A program made the translations under genes and the position numbers. Positions 51,843-60,959 of a stretch of DNA of 64,000 bases are shown here, piece after piece. The notes under the pieces are model-generated. The model worked only from the letters and a program-made list of their open reading frames with translations, did not search any database and had not been told where the DNA came from. The stretch comes from Thiospirochaeta perfilievii (GTDB taxonomy: Bacteria; Spirochaetota; Spirochaetia; DSM-2461): the NCBI RefSeq assembly GCF_008329945.1, contig NZ_CP035807.1, forward strand, positions 3,100,001-3,164,000, written 5' to 3'. How positions within the stretch are numbered: the first letter of the stretch is position 1; each line of letters begins with the position of its first letter.

Positions 51843-52559
51843 ATGCGTGCATCTTTAAAAATTGCTGGGAAAACCCATGAAACCCTTTTCTATAATTTAG
51901 AGCCTTTAGTTGTACCGGGGGTAACTTTAATTTTTATATACAATTTTTGTATGGACTTTTTTAAAAGTAAATCCTTGAATATTATCCCCGATACCATTCC
52001 TGTAACAATAAATACTAATAATATAGTTTATCATGGTCAAAATTTAGATAGGGTTTTGATTCAAGGTGATATTGTAACAATAGATGTATGTTTTAGATTG
52101 GGTGATGGATCTGTAGATGGTGCAAAAACATTTATTGTTGGAAACTGTAGCGATAGAGTTAGAGATCTTGTTGATGTAAGTCGAGATGTTATTAAAGAAG
52201 CTGTTAACAGGATTCGTCCTGGAGTAAAAGTTAATGAAGTTGTTAGTTTCATTAGCGACTATATCTCAATTCGTGGTTTTTATCTACTTCCTGATGGAAT
52301 AGGTCATGGTATTGGAGAGAGTCTACATGTTTCTCCCTTTATATCACTCAATGATTTTACCGACTTTAACTATGTTTTTAAGGTAGGGGATCTATTTACT
52401 CTAGAACCAGTAGTTTTAATGTTTAAGGAGGTAATTACTGAGTCTGATAGTGGTGAAGGTATTGCAGATATTACTAATTTTTCTTCCCAGTTTGAAATTA
52501 CAATTTATATTGATAAGTATGGAAGCATTGTTATTTTGAATAAGGCTTTACTAAATTAA
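51843..52559 (+). CDS. map: methionine aminopeptidase (type I, divergent)
   Basis: Removes the initiator Met from nascent proteins. The 238-residue protein keeps the five metal ligands: Asp in TIDVCF, Asp in GSVDGAKTF, His in GIGHGIGESLH, Glu in TLEPVV and Glu in QFEITI. The substrate His in NNIVYHG is also present. The sequence is divergent and the N-terminus short. I chose ATG 51843, one base after the glgA TGA; the open frame extends 22 codons upstream inside glgA. It may instead be a map paralogue with altered specificity. Confidence 0.82.
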   Translation: MRASLKIAGKTHETLFYNLEPLVVPGVTLIFIYNFCMDFFKSKSLNIIPDTIPVTINTNNIVYHGQNLDRVLIQGDIVTIDVCFRLGDGSVDGAKTFIVGNCSDRVRDLVDVSRDVIKEAVNRIRPGVKVNEVVSFISDYISIRGFYLLPDGIGHGIGESLHVSPFISLNDFTDFNYVFKVGDLFTLEPVVLMFKEVITESDSGEGIADITNFSSQFEITIYIDKYGSIVILNKALLN

Positions 52560-52571
52560 TTGATAAACCTA

Positions 52572-52600
52572 TTGACCTTTATCAATGTTTTGATTAAATT
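52572..52600 (+). promoter_or_regulatory. promoter for the tRNA array
   Basis: TTGACC (52572-52577) and TAAATT (52595-52600) are spaced by 17 bases, giving a start near 52607, about 20 bases before the first tRNA-Thr. Confidence 0.6.
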
Positions 52601-52627
52601 ACCAAACGTGGCTAATTGCCAGATAAT

Positions 52628-52699
52628 GCCGTCTTAGCTCAGTGGTAGAGCAACGCACTTGTAATGCGTAGGTCATCAGTTCAACTCTGATAGACGGCT
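52628..52699 (+). tRNA. tRNA-Thr (TGT), copy 1
   Basis: Acceptor stem GCCGTCT/AGACGGC, D-arm with AGTGGTA, anticodon loop CTTGTAA (TGT) and T-arm with TTCAACT fold as a complete cloverleaf. Discriminator base is T; CCA is not encoded, so the tRNA nucleotidyltransferase (cca, this window) would add it. Confidence 0.97.
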
Positions 52700-52706
52700 T
52701 AATAAT

Positions 52707-52787
52707 GGGGAGGTTCCCGAGTGGTCAAAGGGGGCAGACTGTAAATCTGTTACTTCGGTTTCGAAGGTTCAAATCCTTCTCTCCCCA
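52707..52787 (+). tRNA. tRNA-Tyr (GTA), copy 1
   Basis: Class II tRNA of 81 bases with acceptor GGGGAGG/TCTCCCC (one G-T pair), anticodon loop CTGTAAA (GTA) and a long variable arm (TTACTTCGGTTTC). The T-loop is TTCAAAT. CCA is not encoded. Confidence 0.97.
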
Positions 52788-52848
52788 TAATTCTGTTTTA
52801 CAGAATATCTAATCTTATTGGTTAGGCGTACTTTATGTACAAGACAAC

Positions 52849-52920
52849 GCCGTCTTAGCTCAGTGGTAGAGCAACGCACTTGTAATGCGTAGGTCATCAG
52901 TTCAACTCTGATAGACGGCT
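52849..52920 (+). tRNA. tRNA-Thr (TGT), copy 2
   Basis: Identical in sequence to copy 1, 221 bases downstream. Confidence 0.97.
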
Positions 52921-52927
52921 TAATAAT

Positions 52928-53008
52928 GGGGAGGTTCCCGAGTGGTCAAAGGGGGCAGACTGTAAATCTGTTACTTCGGTTTCGAAGGTTCAAATCCTTC
53001 TCTCCCCA
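52928..53008 (+). tRNA. tRNA-Tyr (GTA), copy 2
   Basis: Identical in sequence to copy 1, 221 bases downstream. Confidence 0.97.
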
Positions 53009-53069
53009 TAATTCTGTTTTGCAGAATATCTAATCTTATTGGTTAGGCGTACTTTATGTACAAGACAAT

Positions 53070-53141
53070 GCCGTCTTAGCTCAGTGGTAGAGCAACGCAC
53101 TTGTAATGCGTAGGTCATCAGTTCAACTCTGATAGACGGCT
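53070..53141 (+). tRNA. tRNA-Thr (TGT), copy 3
   Basis: Identical in sequence to copies 1 and 2. Confidence 0.97.
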
Positions 53142-53148
53142 TAATAAT

Positions 53149-53229
53149 GGGGAGGTTCCCGAGTGGTCAAAGGGGGCAGACTGTAAATCTGTTACTTCGG
53201 TTTCGAAGGTTCAAATCCTTCTCTCCCCA
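53149..53229 (+). tRNA. tRNA-Tyr (GTA), copy 3
   Basis: Identical in sequence to copies 1 and 2; last gene of the array before the terminator. Confidence 0.97.
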
Positions 53230-53289
53230 ATATTTTATACTAAAATTTTACATTAAAGTTTCCTTGTTTAGACAAGTTGCACTTCTTAG

Positions 53290-53318
53290 GCTCCTTACTT
53301 TTAAGGAGCTTTCTTTTT
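53290..53318 (+). terminator. terminator after the tRNA array
   Basis: GCTCCTTA-CTTT-TAAGGAGC is followed by TTTCTTTTT. It lies between the last tRNA-Tyr and the YkgJ-like gene, just before its Shine-Dalgarno. Confidence 0.85.
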
Positions 53319-53327
53319 GGAGAAATT

Positions 53328-53762
53328 ATGAATGATTTTTATGAAAACGGTCTGAATTTTACATGTCAAAGATGTAGTGGGTGCTGTCGCCATGAACCAG
53401 GGTATGTGTTTTTATCTGAAGAAGATGTAAAAAAAATGTGTAAACGTCTTGATCTTTCTAGAAAAAAATTTATAAAAAAATACTGTAAAGTAGCTGATTT
53501 AATTGGTGTAAAAAGATTATCTTTAATTGAAAAGCCGAATAATGATTGCATCTTTTGGGATAATGGGTGTACTGTTTATGAAGCTAGACCACTACAGTGT
53601 AAAAGTTTTCCTTTTTGGGCTCATAACTTAATAAATGAAGAGTCCTGGGCTAGTGTTGTAGAGAGTTGTCCTGGAGCAGGACAAGGTGAATTAAGGTCTA
53701 AGGATGAGATTGATAAGTGGCTAGATAAAAGACTTGATGAGCCTTTTATTAACCCTAAATGA
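53328..53762 (+). CDS. YkgJ-family cysteine cluster protein, second copy
   Basis: A 144-residue protein of the same family as the gene at 5879-6469. The cysteine cluster CQRCSGCCRHEPGYVF is near the N-terminus, and C-terminal ligands follow in DNGCTVYEARPLQCKSFPFW and ESCPGAG. GGAG precedes ATG 53328 by a good distance; the longer open frame begins inside the terminator. It starts a run towards mltG and dnaG. The family function is unknown; metal or Fe-S binding is presumed from cysteines. Confidence 0.83.
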   Translation: MNDFYENGLNFTCQRCSGCCRHEPGYVFLSEEDVKKMCKRLDLSRKKFIKKYCKVADLIGVKRLSLIEKPNNDCIFWDNGCTVYEARPLQCKSFPFWAHNLINEESWASVVESCPGAGQGELRSKDEIDKWLDKRLDEPFINPK

Positions 53763-53941
53763 GTCTTGATCTAGAAGAGAGGGAGCTATTATCACTATAT
53801 TTCTTTTTATCTGATAAAGAGGAGTTGCCTGAGCAAGTTGATAGTTACTTACTGAAGTTGGAAAAAAAAGTCTTTAATTGTTTTTCGGTAATGGATATTG
53901 AAATGTACCGTAAAAACTATGATGATAAGGGTAAAATTTGA
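53759..53941 (+). CDS. small hypothetical protein
   Basis: A 60-residue acidic helical protein without recognisable motif (MSLDLEERELLSLYFFLSDK at the start). Its ATG overlaps the YkgJ stop (ATGA) and its stop overlaps the mltG TTG start, so it is embedded in a coupled operon. This packing argues that it is translated. Function unknown. Confidence 0.6.
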   Translation: MSLDLEERELLSLYFFLSDKEELPEQVDSYLLKLEKKVFNCFSVMDIEMYRKNYDDKGKI

Positions 53942-54963
53942 AGAATTTTTTTATATTTTTTTCTATTATTGTTTTAATTGCAACAGGGTTTGGTATATTT
54001 TATATAGTACAAAGCCTTGAACCTCAATCTCAAGATACCAAGAAGGTCTCATTCTTTGTAGAAAAGGGTGAAACACTCTCCTCTATTTCATCACATCTGT
54101 ATGAAAAATCCTTAATAAAAGATGAATTAGTATTTAAGTATTATGGTATTTATAAAAAATATGACGCTAAGTTAAAAGAGGGTGAGTATGAAATCTCACC
54201 TTCCCATAGTGTAGAAGAGATATATGCTATACTTCTTGAGGGAAGGCAACAACTAATATCTGTTACAATACCTGAGGGTTATACTTCAAGTAAAATAGCA
54301 AAAATACTAGAAGATAAGGGTGTTGTAAGTAGTGACGAGTTTTTAGAAGCAATTAAAAATAAAAATCTCCTAGAGGTTTTTAATATTCCTTTTGACACTG
54401 CTGAAGGTTTTTTATTCCCAGATACATACTCATTTCAAGAGGATTATCCAGCCTTGTTAGTTGTACAGAGTTTTTTGAAAAACTTCTTTAAGAATATGGA
54501 TGAAATTTATCCAAGTTATACAAAGTTAACTCCAAAGCAGTTAGCGGATAAGGTTATATTAGCCTCTATAGTAGAGAGGGAGTATAAAAGTCGATCAGAG
54601 GTTAAAAAAATTGCATCAGTCTTTTATAATAGATTAGATAAAGGAATGATGTTACAATCCTGTGCAACTGTAATGTATGTTTTAACAGAAGAGATGGGTC
54701 AAGACCATCGTGATCGTCTATTTTTTGATGATTTAGAAGTACCGTCGGATTATAATACTTATCAACATGTAGGGCTTCCACCTGGGGCTATTTCAAATCC
54801 TGGTTATTACGCTTTAGAAGCCGCTTTTCACCCTGATAATACAGATTTTATATTTTTTGTAGTTAGGGATAGGGATAAGGGTTTACACCGATTTTCCAGC
54901 AAGTACAGTGATCATGAAGCGGCTAGACTTGAGTATTTAAGTGGTTTTGAGAGCAAGAATTAG
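53938..54963 (+). CDS. mltG: endolytic transglycosylase MltG
   Basis: Inner-membrane lytic transglycosylase (YceG family) that cleaves nascent peptidoglycan and terminates glycan strands. The 341-residue protein has an N-terminal membrane helix (about 3-25), a LysM-like region (about 35-105) and a catalytic domain. The catalytic Glu (Glu213) lies in ASIVEREY, and YNTYQHVGLPPGAISNPG is the classic C-terminal motif. TTG start overlaps the small upstream ORF by 4 bases. It overlaps dnaG by one base. Confidence 0.95.
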   Translation: MKNFFIFFSIIVLIATGFGIFYIVQSLEPQSQDTKKVSFFVEKGETLSSISSHLYEKSLIKDELVFKYYGIYKKYDAKLKEGEYEISPSHSVEEIYAILLEGRQQLISVTIPEGYTSSKIAKILEDKGVVSSDEFLEAIKNKNLLEVFNIPFDTAEGFLFPDTYSFQEDYPALLVVQSFLKNFFKNMDEIYPSYTKLTPKQLADKVILASIVEREYKSRSEVKKIASVFYNRLDKGMMLQSCATVMYVLTEEMGQDHRDRLFFDDLEVPSDYNTYQHVGLPPGAISNPGYYALEAAFHPDNTDFIFFVVRDRDKGLHRFSSKYSDHEAARLEYLSGFESKN

Positions 54964-56723
54964 TGAGAATTCCAGAGAGTACTATTCAGGAGATTTCAGA
55001 TAAAGCTAGTATTGTAGATGTAGTTAGTGAGTATACATCATTAGTACTAAAAGGTGATAAGCATTGGGGGTGTTGTCCCTTTCATAACGAAAAAACACCA
55101 TCATTTACAGTTACCGAAGATAAAAATATGTTTTATTGTTTTGGTTGTCAAAAGGGTGGTTCAATATTTAACTTTATAATGGAAATAGAACATATGTCAT
55201 TTGTTGACGCAGTTGTTCACTTAGGGCAAAAATCCGGAGTCCGTGTAGAGCTATCAAATAATAATCAGAGTGATGAACAGGTAAATTTAAGGGATTCTCA
55301 ATTAAGTATTTACGATAAGGTTTGTGGTAGTTTTTCTTATATTCTTGAAAAAAAAGAAGAGGGGAAAAAAGCCTTAGATTATCTTTATAGCCGGGGTCTT
55401 AATGATGAAATTATTCAGAAATTTAGGCTTGGGTACGCTCCTGTAGGTAGTGGCTGGTTATATAACTTTCTGCGTAATAAAAATTATTCAGATGAATTTC
55501 TAAAGTCCACTGGGTTTTTTTCAAAAAAAAATAGCAGGGTTTCAATTTTCTTTGATAGGGTAATGTTTCCTGTAATAAATCATCATAATCAGGTTGTTGC
55601 TTTTAGTGGTCGATCCTTATCGGATTATGGTCCCAAATATATAAACTCTCCAGAAACAATGGTATATCATAAAGGGAGTATTCTTTTTGGTATAAACCAT
55701 GCAATTAAAAGTATTCGAAATAAAAAAGAGTTTATCCTATGTGAAGGGAACTTAGATGTTATTGCTTTACACCAAGTTGGTCTATCTAATGCGGTTGCTC
55801 CCTTAGGTACAGCATTTACTGAGTCCCAAGCAAAACTACTTAAAAGATATGCAGATAAAGGTACAATTCTTTTTGATGGAGACTCTGCGGGAATTAAAGC
55901 CACGGAGAAAGCGTGTATAATTTTAGAGAGGGTTGGAATAACACCATCGGTGATTTCATTAGCAGAAGGACTCGATCCAGCAGAAATTTTAAAAAAAAAT
56001 GGCCCAGAGGCATTGATAAAGAGTTGTAAATACACTATAAATAGTTTTGATTATCTACTGAAAAGAGTATTAACTCAGTTTGGTGGAGAATCTCCGGAGA
56101 GTAAAGAAAGCGTTGCAAAAGGTATGCTTCCATACATAAATAGTATTATCTCAGACATCAGGAAGGAAGCTTGTTTAGAAAAACTTGCTACTGAGCTTGG
56201 TGTAAGTGTGTCTTCAGTATTAAATGCTTCTAAGGCTAATAGTCAAAGAACATTTATTAAAAAGAGAGAGGATAATGGTGAGATTTACGATATTTATAAT
56301 GATAAAGAGCTATATTTAATGTGCGCCTTAGTTGTAAACAGTGAGTATTTTAAAAATGTGAACCAATATGTTGATGAATTTGGTGTAACAAGTAGACCTG
56401 CTCTTACTGTTTATAATGCCATCTCTAACTCATTGAAGGAAGGTATAACCTCTATAGAGTCTATCATTAGAAGAGTTGATAATGACAAATTGAGGCAGCT
56501 TATAATAAGCAAATGTACTTCAAGCGAATTTGATGACAATCCGGGTAATATAATTATTGACTCTCTTGTTTTTTTAAAAAGAAAAGCTCTTTTAATTAAA
56601 ATAAGTGAGCTAGAGAGACATTTAAATGATGTTAGCAGAAGTGGTGATATCAAAGAAATTTCTCTACTATTAAAACAGAAGTCAGAATTAGACGATAAAC
56701 TTGGAAGAATTGAGGATTATTAA
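54963..56723 (+). CDS. dnaG: DNA primase
   Basis: Makes RNA primers for DNA replication. The 586-residue protein has the CHC2 zinc finger (CPFHNEKTPSF, then CFGCQKGG), the catalytic core, and a TOPRIM domain (FILCEGNLDVIAL, then GTILFDGDSAGIKA). A C-terminal helical domain for helicase binding follows. It starts at GTG, overlapping the mltG stop. rpoD follows directly, giving the dnaG-rpoD order of many bacteria, including spirochaetes as I remember it. Confidence 0.97.
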   Translation: MRIPESTIQEISDKASIVDVVSEYTSLVLKGDKHWGCCPFHNEKTPSFTVTEDKNMFYCFGCQKGGSIFNFIMEIEHMSFVDAVVHLGQKSGVRVELSNNNQSDEQVNLRDSQLSIYDKVCGSFSYILEKKEEGKKALDYLYSRGLNDEIIQKFRLGYAPVGSGWLYNFLRNKNYSDEFLKSTGFFSKKNSRVSIFFDRVMFPVINHHNQVVAFSGRSLSDYGPKYINSPETMVYHKGSILFGINHAIKSIRNKKEFILCEGNLDVIALHQVGLSNAVAPLGTAFTESQAKLLKRYADKGTILFDGDSAGIKATEKACIILERVGITPSVISLAEGLDPAEILKKNGPEALIKSCKYTINSFDYLLKRVLTQFGGESPESKESVAKGMLPYINSIISDIRKEACLEKLATELGVSVSSVLNASKANSQRTFIKKREDNGEIYDIYNDKELYLMCALVVNSEYFKNVNQYVDEFGVTSRPALTVYNAISNSLKEGITSIESIIRRVDNDKLRQLIISKCTSSEFDDNPGNIIIDSLVFLKRKALLIKISELERHLNDVSRSGDIKEISLLLKQKSELDDKLGRIEDY

Positions 56724-58814
56724 ATGGCACAATTGGATAAGAATCCGGCAATAATTAAGTTGTTAGAGTATGGTAGAAAGAAAAGAGTTTTGTCCTATGA
56801 GGAAGTAAATAATATGCTCCCTGAGGATATTTTAAACTCTGATCAAATTGAAGATGTTTTAACTTTGATTGAAAAAAATAATATATTATTGGAAGACGAT
56901 GAGGATGGCTCTGTTGTTGTTCCTGTCGGTCATGTCTTAGTTCCTGATTTAGGAGAAATTGATAGTGACGAGAAAGAAGATGATTCAGAAAGTGATGAAA
57001 TTGAAGACTCAGAAGAAGACATTGATGAAGATATAGATGAAGAAATTGATGAAGAAATTGATATTGAGGATCCGGATTTTTCATTAGAGGATGATGCTGA
57101 AGAGGAAGAAGAAGAAGAGCTTGAGGAAGATGATGACGATGAACCAATTATTGATCCTTCAGCCCTAGGTTTTGGCTCTGATGGAGACTCTAGTGATGAC
57201 GAAACCCTTGGGTTTAAAAGTAGCATGGAGCTTGAAGAGATTGATGTTACTATAGACGAAGATTTAGAGATTGAAAAAATTTCTGATAATGATATTCCTA
57301 AAAGTGTTGCAAAAAAACTGATTGTTGATGAGAAGGACTCTGTAATTGATGATCCTATAAGACTTTACCTTCGGGAAATTGGTAAAGAGAGTCTATTAAC
57401 TGCGGAACAAGAAGTTGAACTTTCTAGAAGTATGGAAGAGGGTGAGTTAATAATAAAAGAGATTCTTCAGGGTAATGGGATGATTATATCCGAGTATATT
57501 AGGCTAATGGAAAAGGCTTCGTGTAAGGATGATCCTAGGGAGCTTGACTTAAGTAAAAAGGAAGTTTCTGAAATATTAGCTGCAAGAAGAAGATTAAACG
57601 CCCTATATAGAGAACCTTTAAGAAAGGTGATGCCAAAACTTAAAAAATATATGGCTCTTAAAGAGAAGGTTACAGCAACTGAAGGGGATCCTTTAACTGA
57701 TGAAAAAGTTTTAGAATTTAAAGAATCTTTAGTTAAAGAGTTAAGTCTTGTAGAGTTATATCAAGATGAGATTATAGAGTTTTCTGATAAGTATATTGTT
57801 GCAATTAGAATGATAAATAAACTTAGAAGAGAGCAGTATCTTTTACAAAGGGATCTTAAAGTAAAAAGTTTACGGGAAGTAAGAACTCTTGGTAGAAGTT
57901 TAGCCCAGCAGAGTAAAAAGGCACAAATAGAAGAGGAACTAGGTTACACTGCTGATCAGTTAAAAGATAAAATTAGAACTCTGCAAACTAATTATAGAGA
58001 TCTTAGAAATATAGAATTAGAGTTTGAGAATAGTGCAGATGAAATCTTAGTAATGGGTGATGATATTTCCCATGGTAAGGTTATGATGAAAACTGCTAAG
58101 GATAGGCTAATAAAAGCCAATTTAAGACTTGTAGTAAGTATTGCAAAAAAATATACTAACAGAGGTTTACACTTTTTTGATTTAGTTCAAGAGGGAAATA
58201 TTGGTTTAATTAAAGCTGTAGAGAAATTTGAGTATAGAAAGGGATATAAATTCTCAACCTATGCAACTTGGTGGATAAGGCAAGCTATTACGAGATCTAT
58301 TTCAGACCAAGCTAGAACGATACGTGTACCTGTTCATATGATTGAACAGATAAATAAAGTTGTTCGAGAATCAAGACTTCTTATGCAGATAAAAGGTCGT
58401 GAGCCAAGTGATGAAGAGATCGCTGAGAGATTAGGGTGGAATGTTCAAAGAGTAAAATCTGTAAAGAATGTAGCTAGAGAGCCTATCTCCCTAGAGACTC
58501 CTATTGGAGAAGAAGAAGACTCCTTATTAGGTGACTTTATTGAGGATAAAGATGTTGAAAATCCTGCTAATCAAACAGCATTTAAGGTTTTACAAGAACA
58601 GTTATCTGAGGTATTATCAACATTGCCTCCTAGAGAGCAGGAAGTGTTGAAGATGAGGTTTGGTTTGGATGATGGTTATTCGTTAACTCTTGAAGAAGTA
58701 GGTTTATACTTTAATGTTACTAGAGAGCGGATTAGGCAGATAGAGGCTAAGGCATTAAGACGTTTAAGACATCCAAATAGAAGTGTTAAGTTAAAAGATT
58801 ATCTAGAGAATTAA
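56724..58814 (+). CDS. rpoD: primary sigma factor RpoD (sigma-70)
   Basis: Housekeeping sigma factor of 696 residues. Region 1.1 is at about 5-56. A hyperacidic tract follows at about 75-195, with many consecutive Glu/Asp. Region 1.2 begins at [17 protein letters not shown] (about 210). Region 2 ([34 protein letters not shown]) recognises the -10 element. Region 3 and region 4 ([20 protein letters not shown]) complete the protein. The acidic linker lengthens the region between 1.1 and 1.2. ATG follows the dnaG stop directly. The protein would recognise the TTGACA/TATAAT promoters seen in this window. Confidence 0.97.
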   Translation: MAQLDKNPAIIKLLEYGRKKRVLSYEEVNNMLPEDILNSDQIEDVLTLIEKNNILLEDDEDGSVVVPVGHVLVPDLGEIDSDEKEDDSESDEIEDSEEDIDEDIDEEIDEEIDIEDPDFSLEDDAEEEEEEELEEDDDDEPIIDPSALGFGSDGDSSDDETLGFKSSMELEEIDVTIDEDLEIEKISDNDIPKSVAKKLIVDEKDSVIDDPIRLYLREIGKESLLTAEQEVELSRSMEEGELIIKEILQGNGMIISEYIRLMEKASCKDDPRELDLSKKEVSEILAARRRLNALYREPLRKVMPKLKKYMALKEKVTATEGDPLTDEKVLEFKESLVKELSLVELYQDEIIEFSDKYIVAIRMINKLRREQYLLQRDLKVKSLREVRTLGRSLAQQSKKAQIEEELGYTADQLKDKIRTLQTNYRDLRNIELEFENSADEILVMGDDISHGKVMMKTAKDRLIKANLRLVVSIAKKYTNRGLHFFDLVQEGNIGLIKAVEKFEYRKGYKFSTYATWWIRQAITRSISDQARTIRVPVHMIEQINKVVRESRLLMQIKGREPSDEEIAERLGWNVQRVKSVKNVAREPISLETPIGEEEDSLLGDFIEDKDVENPANQTAFKVLQEQLSEVLSTLPPREQEVLKMRFGLDDGYSLTLEEVGLYFNVTRERIRQIEAKALRRLRHPNRSVKLKDYLEN

Positions 58815-58825
58815 GGGGAATATAG

Positions 58826-59629
58826 GTGGAAAAAACTTTTGAAAAATTAAGACACTTACAAGAAGTGCTTTCAAAGAGAATCGAAATAGAAAAAGAGATT
58901 GATGAAATTCCAAAAGCTTTATCTGTTAAAGAAGAGTTATTAAATCGATTACAGAAGTCCTTTATTGAAAAAAATGATAATAAGGTTGCATCTGAAGCTG
59001 AACTTTCAAGATTAACAAAGCTTATGAACGAGGCTGAGAGATCTAGAGAAGCTAGTGAAAAAAGAATGGATGAAATTAGTACTCAACGGGAGTATGAAGC
59101 TTTAGAGAGAGAGATAAAAGTATCAACTGAAGCGGAACAAGAATATAGAAGAGAGATCCAAAAAGTTGAAAAAACACTTGAAGTTTTATCTGATATGCTT
59201 ACCTCGGAAGAAGAGTTATTAAACCAGCAAAAAGAAGAGATTGAAGAAGAGAAAAATCGAATTATTTCAATAATTGAAGAAAAAGAGAAAGTTAAAAATT
59301 CAATGATCTCTGATGAAAAAGTTATTAGTCAGGATATGGATTCAGAGATTCTTTTTAAGTTTGAAAGAATTATTAAGAATAAGTCTGGTCTTGGTATAGT
59401 TCCTGTTAAGGCAGGAGTTTGCTCCGGTTGTCATATGACACTACCTGCTCAATTTGCAAATGATGTTAGAAGAAGCGAAGAGATCTTGTTCTGTCCGTAC
59501 TGTTCTAGGATTTTGTTTTATGAAGAGTCTGATGATCAATATGTTGCAATTGATGATGATGATGATGACTCTTTAGAAGATCAAGCATCACTTTCTGATC
59601 TTATTGACGATGAGTTTTTATTAGATTAA
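58826..59629 (+). CDS. zinc-ribbon coiled-coil protein (C4-type, DUF164-like)
   Basis: A 267-residue protein with a long coiled coil (about 5-175, rich in Glu/Lys/Arg) and a C-terminal C4 zinc ribbon (GVCSGCHMTLPAQF and ILFCPYCSRILFY). This is the layout of the widespread CT398/DUF164 family, which has been linked to nucleic-acid or flagellar/secretion partners but has no settled function. It ends in an acidic tail. It follows rpoD by 11 bases with a GTG start and AGGGG Shine-Dalgarno, so it is part of the dnaG-rpoD operon. Confidence 0.85.
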   Translation: MEKTFEKLRHLQEVLSKRIEIEKEIDEIPKALSVKEELLNRLQKSFIEKNDNKVASEAELSRLTKLMNEAERSREASEKRMDEISTQREYEALEREIKVSTEAEQEYRREIQKVEKTLEVLSDMLTSEEELLNQQKEEIEEEKNRIISIIEEKEKVKNSMISDEKVISQDMDSEILFKFERIIKNKSGLGIVPVKAGVCSGCHMTLPAQFANDVRRSEEILFCPYCSRILFYEESDDQYVAIDDDDDDSLEDQASLSDLIDDEFLLD

Positions 59630-59639
59630 TTATTTTTTT

Positions 59640-59984
59640 CAGACCTAACTATCGCCTGCCTTTAAATAGGTAGGAGGAAAGTCCGGGCTCCATAGAGAAT
59701 AGTGCCGGGTAACACCCGGGAGCTATTTAGTTCTCTAAATAGCGACAGACAGTGCCACAGAGATATACCGCCTAGGAGTAATTCTAGGTAAGGGTGAAAA
59801 GGTAGGGTAAGAGCCTACCGGGAAAACAGTAATGTTTTTTGCTAGGTAAACCTCACTAGGAGCAAAGTCAAGCAGTAGTTCTGGATTTCTCGTCCTATAG
59901 GCTACGGGTAGACTGCTAGAACATTAAAGTGATTTAATGTGTAGATAGATGATAGTTTTTAACAGAACTCGGCTTACAGGTCTG
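59640..59984 (+). ncRNA. rnpB: RNase P RNA (class A)
   Basis: Catalytic RNA of ribonuclease P, which matures tRNA 5' ends. The conserved core GGAGGAAAGTCCGGGCTCC is near the start and AACAGAACTCGGCTTACAGG near the end. The outer P1 helix pairs CAGACCT (59640-59646) with AGGTCTG (59978-59984). The length of about 345 bases fits bacterial class A. A run of Ts follows. It fills the gap between the zinc-ribbon gene and the TPR gene. Confidence 0.97.
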
Positions 59985-60011
59985 ATTTTTTTATATTCTG
60001 GAGGAAAATAG

Positions 60012-60944
60012 GTGTATAAAATAAATAAAAAGAAATTTTCTAAAAGAAAAAGTTCTATCTATTTATTAATTATTCTTCTCCCTTTTTTATTTATTTTCAT
60101 AACTTACTCATTGAATCAAGGTATAAACGTTTATGGTAATACTCTTGTAAAGTCCTTTGAAGAAGAGGATTTGAATAAGTTATGGGAAGATAAAAAGTAC
60201 TCACAAATAGTTTCAATTTGTGAAGAAGTTTTAAATGAGAATTTTTTAGAACTTAACTATTTATATTTCCATGGGATTTCTAACTTCTATTTAGGTATAT
60301 CCCAGATCTCCCTAGAGATGAAAATACCACTTATAAATCAGTCTATTATTTCACTTCGTAAAGCATTTATACTATCCGATGGAAAACTAAAAGGTGATAT
60401 AGCCTATGTTTTAGGTAAAGCTTATTATTATAAGGGGCGAAGTTACTCCGATTTAACAATTAAATATTTAGATATAGCAACCAAGGAAGGATATTTAGGA
60501 AAAGATATTTACGAATTTAAAGGTTTGGCGTATTATGAGTTAGGTCAATATACTAAAAGTATAAATGAGTTTAACTCTTTACCAGAGGAGAGACACTCGC
60601 CTGAAATAGTTTATATTATTTCAGAGGCCTACGGTTTAATAGGAGATTATGATAAACAAGAAGATTTATTAAATGGAATATTAGAGGGAGCTAGTCAAAA
60701 AAATGTTAAACTTAGCTCTAGAATGGATTTATCTGAAATATATTTTAGGAGTAGAAGATATTCTGAAGCTATAAAACAAGTAGAAGAGATTTTGAAAGTT
60801 AGAGCTGATGATTTTGATGCTCAGATTATATTGGGAAAATCACTGTTCTTAAGTGGTAATGAAGCAGAAGCAAATAAAATATTTAGAAAATTAATAAAAC
60901 AACAACCGGGTAATGATGAAGTTATCAGATGGTTAAAAAAATAG
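60012..60944 (+). CDS. membrane-anchored TPR protein upstream of mreB
   Basis: A 310-residue protein with an N-terminal basic stretch (KINKKKFSKRKSS) and one membrane helix (about 17-35, IYLLIILLPFLFIFITY). TPR-like repeats follow to the end, including GQYTKSINEFNSL, RRYSEAIKQVEEIL and GNEAEANKIFRKLIKQ. GTG 60012 is preceded by GGAGG. It lies 15 bases before mreB, so it could be part of the cell-shape operon. Its role there is an inference from position; no catalytic motif is seen. Confidence 0.75.
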   Translation: MYKINKKKFSKRKSSIYLLIILLPFLFIFITYSLNQGINVYGNTLVKSFEEEDLNKLWEDKKYSQIVSICEEVLNENFLELNYLYFHGISNFYLGISQISLEMKIPLINQSIISLRKAFILSDGKLKGDIAYVLGKAYYYKGRSYSDLTIKYLDIATKEGYLGKDIYEFKGLAYYELGQYTKSINEFNSLPEERHSPEIVYIISEAYGLIGDYDKQEDLLNGILEGASQKNVKLSSRMDLSEIYFRSRRYSEAIKQVEEILKVRADDFDAQIILGKSLFLSGNEAEANKIFRKLIKQQPGNDEVIRWLKK

Positions 60945-60959
60945 ATTAAAGGGGTTAAA

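Larger units (their letters stand above)
52628..53229 (+). repeat. 221-bp tandem repeat carrying tRNA-Thr and tRNA-Tyr
   Basis: Two full 221-base units plus a third that ends with the last tRNA. The spacer between units (61 bases) contains small hairpins (TTCTG-TTTTA-CAGAA and GTAC-TTTAT-GTAC). The two spacers differ at two positions only (TTTTACAG versus TTTTGCAG, and ACAACG versus ACAATG). This indicates a recent duplication. The remaining 98 bases up to the next gene hold the terminator. Confidence 0.95.

Noticed and set aside
53147-53335. Open frame across the last tRNA-Tyr
   Set aside because: It begins inside a perfect tRNA gene and runs through a terminator, so it is not coding.
56930-57226. 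Minus-strand open frame rich in serine, about 98 residues
   Set aside because: It is the antisense shadow of the GAA/GAT-rich acidic tract of rpoD; the poly-Ser composition follows from that codon bias.
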